From contig CAZTHL010000012.1 in assembly GCA_964613585.1 (NCBI GenBank), positions 1 to 57,804 on the forward strand: 57,804 nucleotides of DNA. The letters run 5' to 3'. Under the pieces are notes generated by a model. It was not told where the DNA came from. It was given only the letters and a program-made list of their open reading frames with translations, and did not search any database. Shown here one piece after another: positions 8,448 through 17,078 of this stretch. A program made the position numbers and the translations under genes. Position 1 is the stretch's first letter. Each line of letters begins with the position of its first letter. The stretch is from CAZTHL01 sp964613585. Lineage in GTDB: Bacteria; Pseudomonadota; Alphaproteobacteria; DSM-16000; Inquilinaceae.

Positions 8448-9687
8448 TCCCTCGATCCGGGAGCTGCGGCCACTCCTGGCGAGCCGCTGCCTCGGCGCCT
8501 TCGCGAACCACTTCCTGCTGTTCGCGATCCCCCTGCTGGTCTTCAAGATCACGCAGGATGTCGGCTGGTCCGGTCGGGCGTACGTGATCGAATGGGCGGC
8601 CCGGCTGACCTCGCTGCTGGTCGCCGGCTACGTGGTTCAGCGGATCGGCGTGTGGCGGCCGATGCTGGCCGGCGATGCGATCCGGGCACTCGCCTGCGTC
8701 GCCGCCGTCGGCATGCTGACGGCCACCGGGTCGGTCGCGGCGCTGATCCTGCTGGCGATGGTCAACGGGTTCCTGTTCGACACCTCGTTCATCGCGGTCG
8801 AGACAATCGCCCAGCGCCGCGCCCGGCCGGCCGACCTGCCGCATCTGCAGGCGGTGATCCAGGCGATCGACCAGACGGCGCTGGTCGGCGCGCCGGTCCT
8901 GGCGGCCATCCTGGTGGCCGTGGCTCCGGCCGAGACGATCATCCTCGTGGCGGCCGGCTGCTATTCGGTCAGCCTGGGATTCATCGTGCTGCAGCGCCTG
9001 CAACCGGGCGAGCCGATGCCCGTGGCGCGGACGCCGGGCGTCGTGCTGAACGGCTTCCGGGTGATCCGGCAGCGCCCGCGGCTAATTCGGCTGATCCTCG
9101 AGACCAACGCGATCAATCTGGTGCTCGGCGCGGTCATGGTGGTGAACCCGGCCATGGTCACGGGCGTCTTCGGCCGATCGGACAGCGTCCTCGCGGCCTC
9201 CAACCTGGTCTTCGGGGTCGTCGGCATCCTCTGCGTCGCGGCGAGCCCCTGGCTTCTGGGGCGCCTGGGCGCCCGGCTCGGGCCGCTCACGGTGGCGGCC
9301 GGCGCCGCCGCCGGCATCGCCGTCGCGGTGCTGCCGGCCTCGCTGGTCGTCTACATCCTGCTGGCGGCGGCGATCGTCGGCCTCGACAGCGCCTTTTCCG
9401 TGCACCTCAGGGTCGAGCGGGCCCGGGCCGTCCCGGCCGCCCTGTTCGGCCGGGTGATCGCGCCGATGATGCTGTTCAACGCCCTGGCCTTTCCGGTCAG
9501 CGGCGCGCTGGTCGCCGGCCTCTCCGATCGGGTCGGCACCCCCGTGACCTTGGGGATCATCGGGATCCTGAGCGTGGCCCTGCTGCTGGCATCGCGCGCG
9601 GTGGCCGTCCGGCCCGGCCCCGATGCCGAGCCGACGCCGGCAGGCGACCTCGCGACCTCGGGCGGCCGGGCGATCGAGGCGTCATGA
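8428..9687 (+). CDS. MFS exporter of the biosynthetic operon
   Basis: Major facilitator protein of about 419 residues with some twelve hydrophobic segments, resembling EntS/BacE-type drug or metabolite exporters. In a dipeptide-type cluster the natural role is export of the product and self-protection, as BacE does for bacilysin. That role is inference from context. The ATG at 8428 is preferred because GGAG lies about 9 nt upstream; an ATG at 8422 and a TTG at 8410 are in frame. It overlaps the ligase gene at its start and the aminotransferase at its end (ATGA), so the operon is translationally coupled throughout. The C-terminal 25 residues are polar and probably cytoplasmic. Confidence 0.9.
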   Translation: MSASFRNPSIRELRPLLASRCLGAFANHFLLFAIPLLVFKITQDVGWSGRAYVIEWAARLTSLLVAGYVVQRIGVWRPMLAGDAIRALACVAAVGMLTATGSVAALILLAMVNGFLFDTSFIAVETIAQRRARPADLPHLQAVIQAIDQTALVGAPVLAAILVAVAPAETIILVAAGCYSVSLGFIVLQRLQPGEPMPVARTPGVVLNGFRVIRQRPRLIRLILETNAINLVLGAVMVVNPAMVTGVFGRSDSVLAASNLVFGVVGILCVAASPWLLGRLGARLGPLTVAAGAAAGIAVAVLPASLVVYILLAAAIVGLDSAFSVHLRVERARAVPAALFGRVIAPMMLFNALAFPVSGALVAGLSDRVGTPVTLGIIGILSVALLLASRAVAVRPGPDAEPTPAGDLATSGGRAIEAS

Positions 9688-10634
9688 GGCCACTTGACGA
9701 TCGCGACGGCTGGATCTGGCAGGATGGCGAGCTGGTTCCCTGGCGCGCGGCGCGGATCCATGTCCTGAGCCACGGCCTGCACTATGGCACGGCGGTATTC
9801 GAGGGCATTCGCGCCTATGGCGGTCGTGCCTTTCGGCTCGAGGACCATATGGCCCGCCTTGTCCGCTCGGCGGAGCTGATCGGCCTCGACCTGGGTTGGA
9901 CCGTTGCGCGCCTGACCGAGGCCGCCCGGGCCTGCCTCGAGGTCAACGAGGTCGCCGACGGCTATATCCGGCCGATCGCCTGGCGCGGCAGCGAGGCCCT
10001 CGGCCTGCTCGCGCCGGAGACCCGCACCCAAATCGCCATGGCCGTCTGGTCGTGGCCGGCGGTGTTCGGCGCCGAGGCACGAGCCGACGGCATCGCTCTT
10101 GCCACCGCCGCCTGGCGACGACCGTCCGCCGCCTTCGCCCCGGCGCAGGCCAAGGCGACCGGCCTCTATCTTCTCGGCGTCCTGGCCCGGCAGCAGGCCG
10201 CCGCCGCGGGCTTCGACGACGCGCTTATGCTGACCGGCGACGGCCATCTGGCCGAGGCAAGCGGGGCCAACCTGTTCATCGTCGAGCAGGGCCGGCTGCT
10301 GACCCCGGAGCCGACGGAGGTGCTTGACGGCATCACGCGGCAGACGATCATCACGCTCGCGCGCGCCGACGGGATTGAGGTGGTCGAGCAGCCGCTGGCG
10401 CCCGAGCGGCTGGCCGGTGCCGACGAGGTCTTCCTTACCGGCACCGCCTATGAGGTTCAGCCGGTCCGACGGGTCGACGGCCGGCGCTTCGCGGTGGGGC
10501 CCGTCACCCGCCGGCTGCAGGCGCGTTACGAGGCCTGCAAGGTCGAGCCCTGGGCGGACGGCGGCGCCGGTGGCGGGCCGGCCGCCGCGTCCCGGGTCAT
10601 CGAGCGGGCCGAGGTCAGCTCTCCAGGCCGATGA
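9684..10634 (+). CDS. class IV PLP aminotransferase (BCAT/D-amino acid type)
   Basis: A 316-residue fold-type IV aminotransferase (the IlvE and D-alanine aminotransferase superfamily). Seen: an N-terminal WQDGELVPW followed by HVLSHGLHYGTAVFEGIRAY, the PLP lysine region APAQAKATGLYLLGVLA, phosphate-binding EASGANLFIV, and late VLDGITRQTI and GTAYEVQPV motifs. It would add or remove the amino group on a branched or aromatic keto acid. In this operon it may aminate the keto acid derived from prephenate, where Bacillus uses the unrelated class I enzyme BacF. Its start overlaps the transporter stop (ATGA). The last 20 bp overlap the convergent hydrolase gene. A housekeeping IlvE role cannot be excluded. 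Confidence 0.9.
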   Translation: MRPLDDRDGWIWQDGELVPWRAARIHVLSHGLHYGTAVFEGIRAYGGRAFRLEDHMARLVRSAELIGLDLGWTVARLTEAARACLEVNEVADGYIRPIAWRGSEALGLLAPETRTQIAMAVWSWPAVFGAEARADGIALATAAWRRPSAAFAPAQAKATGLYLLGVLARQQAAAAGFDDALMLTGDGHLAEASGANLFIVEQGRLLTPEPTEVLDGITRQTIITLARADGIEVVEQPLAPERLAGADEVFLTGTAYEVQPVRRVDGRRFAVGPVTRRLQARYEACKVEPWADGGAGGGPAAASRVIERAEVSSPGR

Positions 10635-11703
10635 GCCGGGCGACCATGTGGTGGACGGCCTCCACCTGCTCGCCGGACTGGAGATAGTAGTCCGCCGTGG
10701 TGTAGCCCCATAGATCCCAGCAGCCCTTTGGGTTGTAGGGGAAGAACTCGGACGGGCGGGTCTGCGGATACAGCACGATGATGTCGTTGCTCTCGGCGTA
10801 CGGGTTGAAGCCGGCATGGTCGATGAAGGTGGTGCCGATCTGCCGGGCCGACTGCTCGCAGCCGTGGAACACCACCATGAGCTTGCAGACGGTGTCGCCC
10901 GACTGGCACGCCGTCGGCACGTACAGATAGCCGTTGTCGTCGAGGCCGATGGAATGCGGCGTGCCGGCCGCGGCCGGATGCTGGTCGAACTCGAGCAGGT
11001 TCGCCTCGACCACGCCGGTCGGCGGCGCCAGCGGGCCGTAGATGGTCTCGAGGATGCGGCCGGCGACCTCGAGGTCGCAGTCGCTGATGTACGGCTCCTC
11101 GGCCACGTCGCAGGCGTTGCCGAAATCCTCGGTGGGCCAGGTGTGCGCGGCGTCGAGCGTCTTGTCGTAGGTGATCGCCATGTCGGCGCACAGGCCGCGA
11201 TAGTACTCCTCGAGACGGTCCATGACCGGCTGCGGCACCGTCGTGTCCCCGGTGCCGGAGAACAGGTACACCCGGTCGTCGCACAGCGCCTCGACCGGGT
11301 CGATCTTGCCGAAGCCGGCCTGCCGGCGGGTCTCGTCGAGCAGCGGCTGCAGCGCCGGCGGGCCGCCATAGTAGGGATTGCCGAGGCCGAGGTCGTCGAC
11401 GCAGTGGCTGAGGGCGTTGGTGACGTAGCCGCTGATCGGGATGTAGAAGGGATTCGGCCCGCTGACCGCCGCGCAGCCGAAGGGCCCGCCGGCGACCACG
11501 CCGGCGCCGCTGACCAGGTCGGCATGGGCGACCTGGAACTGCACGGTCATGTAGCCGCCCGAGGAGATGCCGGCGACCCCGATGGCCGCGGTGTCGATGG
11601 TGTAGGGACCGGGCTCGCCGGCGGGGGCGCGGCTCATGGTCCCGGCGATCGCGGCGGTGGCGGCCGCCAGGGTGGCGGCCAGGAAGCGGAACTGGGGAGT
11701 CAT
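10615..11703 (-). CDS. secreted PHB-depolymerase-like alpha/beta hydrolase
   Basis: A 362-residue exported hydrolase. It has a basic N-terminus and hydrophobic core (FRFLAATLAAATAAIAGT) consistent with a signal peptide, then a lipase-box-like GISSGGYM with the candidate nucleophile Ser, many Cys likely forming disulphides, and C-terminal motifs MVVFHGCEQSA and DIIVLYPQT seen in poly(3-hydroxybutyrate) depolymerases and feruloyl-esterase-like proteins. It would hydrolyse an extracellular polyester or ester. The ATG at 11703 has GGAGA 7 nt upstream, which favours it over the earlier in-frame start. It is convergent with the aminotransferase gene and overlaps it by 20 bp. A palindrome at 11776 lies upstream. 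Confidence 0.85.
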   Translation of the reverse strand: MTPQFRFLAATLAAATAAIAGTMSRAPAGEPGPYTIDTAAIGVAGISSGGYMTVQFQVAHADLVSGAGVVAGGPFGCAAVSGPNPFYIPISGYVTNALSHCVDDLGLGNPYYGGPPALQPLLDETRRQAGFGKIDPVEALCDDRVYLFSGTGDTTVPQPVMDRLEEYYRGLCADMAITYDKTLDAAHTWPTEDFGNACDVAEEPYISDCDLEVAGRILETIYGPLAPPTGVVEANLLEFDQHPAAAGTPHSIGLDDNGYLYVPTACQSGDTVCKLMVVFHGCEQSARQIGTTFIDHAGFNPYAESNDIIVLYPQTRPSEFFPYNPKGCWDLWGYTTADYYLQSGEQVEAVHHMVARLIGLES

Positions 11704-11775
11704 CAGGGTCTCCGGTGGATGGTCGTCCACGGTGGTGGCGGCCCGGACCCCGGACGCCGCGCCGTGCCGATAAGT

Positions 11776-11791
11776 TTAGTTTGCGAACTAA
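11776..11791. promoter_or_regulatory. palindromic operator candidate
   Basis: TTAGTT-TGCG-AACTAA is a perfect 6-bp inverted repeat about 75 bp upstream of the hydrolase start, in a notably AT-rich patch. TetR-type repressors often bind such sites, but no regulator gene is adjacent, so the link is inference. Confidence 0.4.
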
Positions 11792-11843
11792 CTGAATTGT
11801 GCCGGCATTGTGGCCGGCAACGGCTTTCCGTGTGTCCTCATAA

Positions 11844-11881
11844 GGTTAAAATCGGCTTGACTGGTTAAGATCGGATTGACG
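11844..11881. repeat. 19-bp tandem repeat, two copies
   Basis: Two imperfect copies (ggttaaaatcggcttgact and ggttaagatcggattgacg) lie in the intergenic space between the hydrolase and argD. They could be duplicated regulator sites or another of the short tandem arrays found across this window. Confidence 0.7.
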
Positions 11882-12025
11882 GGCCGCGCCCGGCGTGGGG
11901 CGCCGCCCCGGATCCGTTGACAAGTCCGCCCCCGCTTTGCGGTAATGCCGACTCGCCATGCTGCACCGCCGCAGCCGCCGCGGCCGCCGCCGGCTCCTGC
12001 CCGTCACCGGACCTCCGCCCGCTCC

Positions 12026-13210
12026 ATGATCCCGGCCGTCATGCCCACCTACAACCGTGCCGACCTCGCCTTCGAGCGCGGCGAGGGCGCGTATCTCCAC
12101 GGCGTCGACGGCCGCCGCTATCTCGACTTCGCCTGCGGCATCGCGGTGACCGGGCTCGGCCACCGGCACCCGCACCTGGTGGCGGCGCTGCGGGAGCAGG
12201 CCGACAAGCTGTGGCACTGCTCCAACCTGTTCCGCGTGCCCGGGCAGGAGCGGCTGGCCGAGCGGCTGGTGGCGCACAGCTTCGCCGACACCGTGTTCTT
12301 CACCAATTCCGGGGTCGAGGCCTGGGAATGCGGCGTCAAGCTGTGCCGCCGGTTCCACGACCACGCCGGCCGGCCCGGGCGCTGGCGCGTCATCACCGTC
12401 GGCGGCGCCTTCCACGGCCGCACCCTGACCGCCATCGCCGCGGGACGCTCGGAGAAGCTGACCCGCGGCTTCGGCCCGCTGGTCGACGGCTTCGACCAGG
12501 TCCCCTGGGGCAGCCTGGACGCGCTGCGCGCGGCGGTGACGCCGGAGACCGCGGCCATCTGCGTCGAGCCGGTCCAGGGCGAGGGCGGCATCCGCGCGGC
12601 GCCGGTGGACTATCTGCGCGCGCTGCGGCGGATCGCCGACGATGCCGGCCTGCTGCTGTTCCTTGACGAGATCCAGTGCGGCTACGGCCGCACCGGCCGC
12701 CTGTTCGCCCATGAACGGGCCGGGGTCGTGCCCGACGTCATGTGCGTGGCCAAGGGCATCGGCAGCGGCTTTCCCCTGGGCGCCTGCCTGGCGACCGGGC
12801 ATGCCGCCGCCGGCATGACCGCCGGCACCCACGGCACCACCTATGGCGGCAATCCGCTGGCCATGGCCGTCGGCAACGCCGTGCTCGACGTGATCCTGGC
12901 GCCGGGCTTCCTCGAGCATGTCGAGGCGGCCGGCCGCGCGCTGCGCACGGGGCTCGACGCGCTGGCCGCCCGCCATCCCTCGGTGATCGCCGAGGTGCGC
13001 GGCCTGGGCCTGATGCTCGGCCTCAAGACGGTGCTGCCGAGCACCGGGCTCATCGCCGCGCTGCGCGACGAGGGGCTGCTGGCGGTGCCGGCCTCGGACA
13101 ACGTGATCCGCCTGCTGCCGCCGCTGATCGTCGGCACGGCCGAGATCGACCAGGCGCTCGACATTCTCGAGCGGGTCTGCTCGGCCCGGGCCGCCGCCGA
13201 GGCGGGCTAG
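12026..13210 (+). CDS. argD: acetylornithine aminotransferase
   Basis: PLP-dependent class III aminotransferase of arginine synthesis. It converts N-acetylglutamate semialdehyde and glutamate to N-acetylornithine (it may also act on succinyl-diaminopimelate), in the cytoplasm. The 394-residue product has the family opening MPTYNRADLAFERGEG, GIAVTGLGHRHP, the PLP phosphate region FFTNSGVEAWE, FHGRTLTAIAA, the aspartate motif LLFLDEIQCGYGRTG, and the catalytic lysine in MCVAKGIGSGFPLGA. The ATG at 12026 was chosen because it begins just before family homology; an upstream in-frame ATG at 11945 would add a proline-rich tail unlike the family. It is followed 5 bp later by argF, and the argD-argF pair is common in alphaproteobacteria. 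Confidence 0.96.
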   Translation: MIPAVMPTYNRADLAFERGEGAYLHGVDGRRYLDFACGIAVTGLGHRHPHLVAALREQADKLWHCSNLFRVPGQERLAERLVAHSFADTVFFTNSGVEAWECGVKLCRRFHDHAGRPGRWRVITVGGAFHGRTLTAIAAGRSEKLTRGFGPLVDGFDQVPWGSLDALRAAVTPETAAICVEPVQGEGGIRAAPVDYLRALRRIADDAGLLLFLDEIQCGYGRTGRLFAHERAGVVPDVMCVAKGIGSGFPLGACLATGHAAAGMTAGTHGTTYGGNPLAMAVGNAVLDVILAPGFLEHVEAAGRALRTGLDALAARHPSVIAEVRGLGLMLGLKTVLPSTGLIAALRDEGLLAVPASDNVIRLLPPLIVGTAEIDQALDILERVCSARAAAEAG

Positions 13211-13215
13211 CGCCG

Positions 13216-14139
13216 GTGTCGGGGCCCCGTCACTTTCTCGATCTCGACCTCGATCGGATCGGCCGGCGCGACCTGCGGGCGATGCTCGACCTCGCCCATG
13301 CCTGCAAGCGCCGGGGCCGCGCCGACGGGCATGACCGGGCGCTGGCCGGCCGCACCCTGGCGCTGATCTTCGAGAAGCCGTCGACGCGCACCCGGGTGTC
13401 CTTCGAGGTCGGCATGCGCCAGCTCGGCGGCGACGTCGTCGTGCTGAAGAGCGACGAGTTGCAGCTCGGCCGCGGCGAGACCGTGGCCGACACGGCGCGC
13501 GTGCTGTCGCGCTATGTGGACGCGATCATGATCCGCACCTATTCCGAGGACCGGCTGGAGGAGATGGCCGAGGCGGCGACGGTGCCGGTGATCAACGGGC
13601 TGACCGACTCGAGCCATCCCTGCCAGCTGATGGCCGATGTGATGACCTTCGAGGAGAAGCGCGGGCCCATCGCCGGGCGCAAGGTGGCGTGGTGCGGCGA
13701 CGGCAACAACGTGGCGCGCTCGTGGATCCGCGCCTCGGCCTGCTTCGAGTTCGAGCTGCGCATGGCCTGCCCGGAGCCGCTCGGACCGCCGGCCTCGCTG
13801 CTCGGCTGGGCCAACAGCCGGGGCGGCCGGATCAGCGTGACCGAGGATGTCGACAGCGTGGTGCGCGGCGCCGACTGCGTGGTCACCGACACCTGGGTGT
13901 CCATGGGCGACAAGGACGCGCCGTCGCGGCACAACCTGCTGCGGCCCTATCAGGTGAGCGAGCGGCTCATGCGCCTGGCCGACCCCGAGGCGATCTTCAT
14001 GCACTGCCTGCCGGCGCACCGCGGCGAGGAGGTCAGCGCCGCGGTGATCGACGGCCCGCGCTCGGTCGTCTGGGACGAGGCCGAGAACCGCCTGCACGCC
14101 CAGAAGGGCATCCTGCTCTGGTGCCTGGGCGCGGAGTAG
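13216..14139 (+). CDS. argF: ornithine carbamoyltransferase
   Basis: Transfers the carbamoyl group from carbamoyl phosphate to ornithine to make citrulline, in the cytoplasm as a trimer. The 307-residue product has the carbamoyl-phosphate motif STRTR (KPSTRTRVSFEVG), the HPCQ motif (DSSHPCQLMAD), and the ornithine-binding HCLPAHRGEE block near the end. Length is normal. A GTG start 5 bp after the argD stop is the first in-frame start matching family length, so the gene is translated as the second member of an argD-argF unit. Confidence 0.97.
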   Translation: MSGPRHFLDLDLDRIGRRDLRAMLDLAHACKRRGRADGHDRALAGRTLALIFEKPSTRTRVSFEVGMRQLGGDVVVLKSDELQLGRGETVADTARVLSRYVDAIMIRTYSEDRLEEMAEAATVPVINGLTDSSHPCQLMADVMTFEEKRGPIAGRKVAWCGDGNNVARSWIRASACFEFELRMACPEPLGPPASLLGWANSRGGRISVTEDVDSVVRGADCVVTDTWVSMGDKDAPSRHNLLRPYQVSERLMRLADPEAIFMHCLPAHRGEEVSAAVIDGPRSVVWDEAENRLHAQKGILLWCLGAE

Positions 14140-14241
14140 GGCCGGAAAGGACGCCCGCGGCGCCGGCTGTCGTTTTGGCGCCGGCAACCGGACGCGGCGA
14201 CCGCCCGTCCGGTCTCGGGCGATTCCCGGATTGGCCTCGAC

Positions 14242-14257
14242 ATTAGGGAGTGCTAAT
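14242..14257. promoter_or_regulatory. ATTAG-N6-CTAAT palindrome
   Basis: ATTAG-ggagtg-CTAAT lies about 70 bp before the transporter gene at 14327. The same ATTAG-N6-CTAAT arrangement occurs at 27861-27876 upstream of another gene group, which makes a shared regulator plausible. The regulator is unknown. Confidence 0.4.
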
Positions 14258-14326
14258 CAGCAAGGGCGGCGGCCCCGGGCGCACCGCCCGTCGCCGCGCC
14301 GCGTCCGATGAGACGGGAGGGCCCCG

Positions 14327-15388
<1,062 letters not shown>

Positions 15389-15396
15389 GGGGCGGG

Positions 15397-16098
15397 ATGG
15401 TGGCCGAGGCGATGGCGACCCCGACCAACGCGGCCGCGGCCCGGCTCGCCGCGCGGATCCTGCTCGACACCCGCTCGGTGCTGTTCCGGCCGGAGGATCC
15501 GTTCGTCTTCACCTCCGGCCGGCACAGCCCGGTCTATGTCGACTGCCGCCGGCTGATCTCGTTCCCGCGCGCCCGCCGGACGCTGATGGCGTTGGCCGAG
15601 GCGCGGCTCGCCGAGGCCGCCGGGGTCGAGGCCTTCGACGCCGTGGCCGGAGGCGAGACCGCCGGCATCCCGTACGCGGCGTGGCTGGCCGAGCGCCTCG
15701 CCCTGCCCATGCTGTACGTGCGCAAGGAGGCCAAGGGCTTCGGCCGCGACGCGCAGATCGAGGGCGCGCTCGACGCCATCGACCGGCCGGGCGGCCCGCG
15801 CGTGCTGCTGGTCGAGGACCTGGCGACCGACGGCGGCTCCAAGCGGCGCTTCATCCAGGCCCTGCGCCACGCCGGCGCCCAGGTGGCCCACGTCTTCGTG
15901 ATGTTCAGCTACGGCATCTTTCCCCAGGCCGAGGCCGATCTCGCCGCCGAAGGAGTGGAGCTGCACGCGCTCGCCACCTGGCACGACGCCGTCGCCGCGG
16001 CCGAGGCGCACGGCTACTTCACCGCCGACGCCCTGGCCGAGGTCCGCCGCTTCCTTGCCGACCCGGAGGGCTGGTCGAAGGGCCGCGGCGGGGTGTGA
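15397..16098 (+). CDS. pyrE: orotate phosphoribosyltransferase
   Basis: Joins orotate to PRPP to form OMP in pyrimidine synthesis. The 233-residue product has an early FTSGRHSPVYVDCR block, a GGETAGIPYAAWLAE block, a catalytic-loop lysine segment RKEAKGFGRDAQIEG, and the PRPP motif VLLVEDLATDGGSK. The start at 15397 follows a GGGGGCGGG run; an ATG at 15412 is an alternative. It is only 8 bp downstream of the TDT transporter, so it may be co-transcribed with it. The length and motifs are those of the alphaproteobacterial form. Confidence 0.95.
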   Translation: MVAEAMATPTNAAAARLAARILLDTRSVLFRPEDPFVFTSGRHSPVYVDCRRLISFPRARRTLMALAEARLAEAAGVEAFDAVAGGETAGIPYAAWLAERLALPMLYVRKEAKGFGRDAQIEGALDAIDRPGGPRVLLVEDLATDGGSKRRFIQALRHAGAQVAHVFVMFSYGIFPQAEADLAAEGVELHALATWHDAVAAAEAHGYFTADALAEVRRFLADPEGWSKGRGGV

Positions 16099-16326
16099 TG
16101 CGAGGATCAGGGTGCGGGCGTTGCCCGATCCGCCCCGCAGCCGCGCCCGGGACCCGAACCGAGGTTCCCAAGAGTAGCAACAATGACACGAATCTAAGAG
16201 TTTTGCCCCTCAACCGCGCGCGGCGCAGAGGAGATACTACTTTTCCGACTGTATCGCCTATGGTGCAGGCGACGCGTGTCCAACCGTGCCGATCCTTGCG
16301 ACGGATGCGCGACCGGTTAACCTGCC

Positions 16327-16836
16327 GTGACGTGCGATACAACCACGGAACCGGGCATGGCGGCGGAGGGGGGCTTCACCTGGGACATCGACAAAGTTGA
16401 GGACAAGGCGCGCTATGTCTGGCCCCGGGACTGGGTCCTCGAGTGGTGGGCCGAGCCCTGGGACTGGGACGCGCTCGGCACCGAGGCCGGCCGCGCGGCC
16501 GCCGGCGTCTGGAAACACGACATCTTCTTCTCCAAAGAAGTAGAGCTGCACCGTGCCCAGGATGGCCGGGAGCTGTTCGGCGAGCCGGCGCCGACCCCGG
16601 CCGGCCGGGACGGCACGGCGGCGCAGCGCCTGCGGGACGTTCTGGTCGACCGAGGCGGGGCTTGGCTGACGGCGTTTGCCGGGCGCACCTGGGACCCGTT
16701 CCATCTGCCGCTGTTCGATCCAAGCACGGGAACGCTGTCGCCCAAGCATCCCGCGCGCAAGGCGGCGGACGGCTGGGATGACGAGATCCGAGCGCTGTTC
16801 GACGCGGCGGTGCGGGAACGGATCGAGGCACTCTAA
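16327..16836 (+). CDS. hypothetical Trp-rich protein
   Basis: An open frame of 169 codons from a GTG, or 159 from the ATG at 16357. The product is soluble, rich in Trp and Asp/Glu (YVWPRDWVLEWWAEPWDWDA), with a mixed helical C-terminus (DEIRALFDAAVRERIEAL). No family is recognised. Coding character looks real: charges are balanced and the third position is GC-biased. It stands alone between pyrE and the ABC importer, with about 230 bp on each side. A shadow explanation is less likely because neither the other strand nor the other frames give a better protein. Confidence 0.5.
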   Translation: MTCDTTTEPGMAAEGGFTWDIDKVEDKARYVWPRDWVLEWWAEPWDWDALGTEAGRAAAGVWKHDIFFSKEVELHRAQDGRELFGEPAPTPAGRDGTAAQRLRDVLVDRGGAWLTAFAGRTWDPFHLPLFDPSTGTLSPKHPARKAADGWDDEIRALFDAAVRERIEAL

Positions 16837-16953
16837 GATCCCCGCACCGGCAGCCCCCTGGCCCAACCGCGCAGCGCCGAGCATCCCGCCTGCCTGCGCG
16901 GGATCGTCCTGCCCTCGGGCCTCGCGCTCCCGGCCGATGGGACCGCGGGGCGT

Positions 16954-17009
16954 CTTGCTGCCGCTTGCGCGGCAGAGTTCCCTTGCTGCCGCTTGCGCGG
17001 CAGAGTTCC
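16954..17009. repeat. 28-bp tandem repeat with internal hairpin, two copies
   Basis: Two perfect, contiguous 28-bp copies, each containing the inverted repeat CTGCCGC-TTGC-GCGGCAG (7-bp stem). They sit about 70 bp upstream of the ABC importer start. There is no T-run, so a terminator is unlikely; two stacked hairpins in the leader are possible. Confidence 0.9.
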
Positions 17010-17078
17010 ATTGACAGCGCGGCGATTGCGGGCAGCCTGGACCGGTCGGCCATGCCGGCTTGATCGGGAGACTTGCTG

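Noticed and set aside
14242..14257. CIRCE heat-shock element
   Set aside because: GAGTGCTAA is present but the left half TTAGCACTC is absent and no chaperone gene follows.
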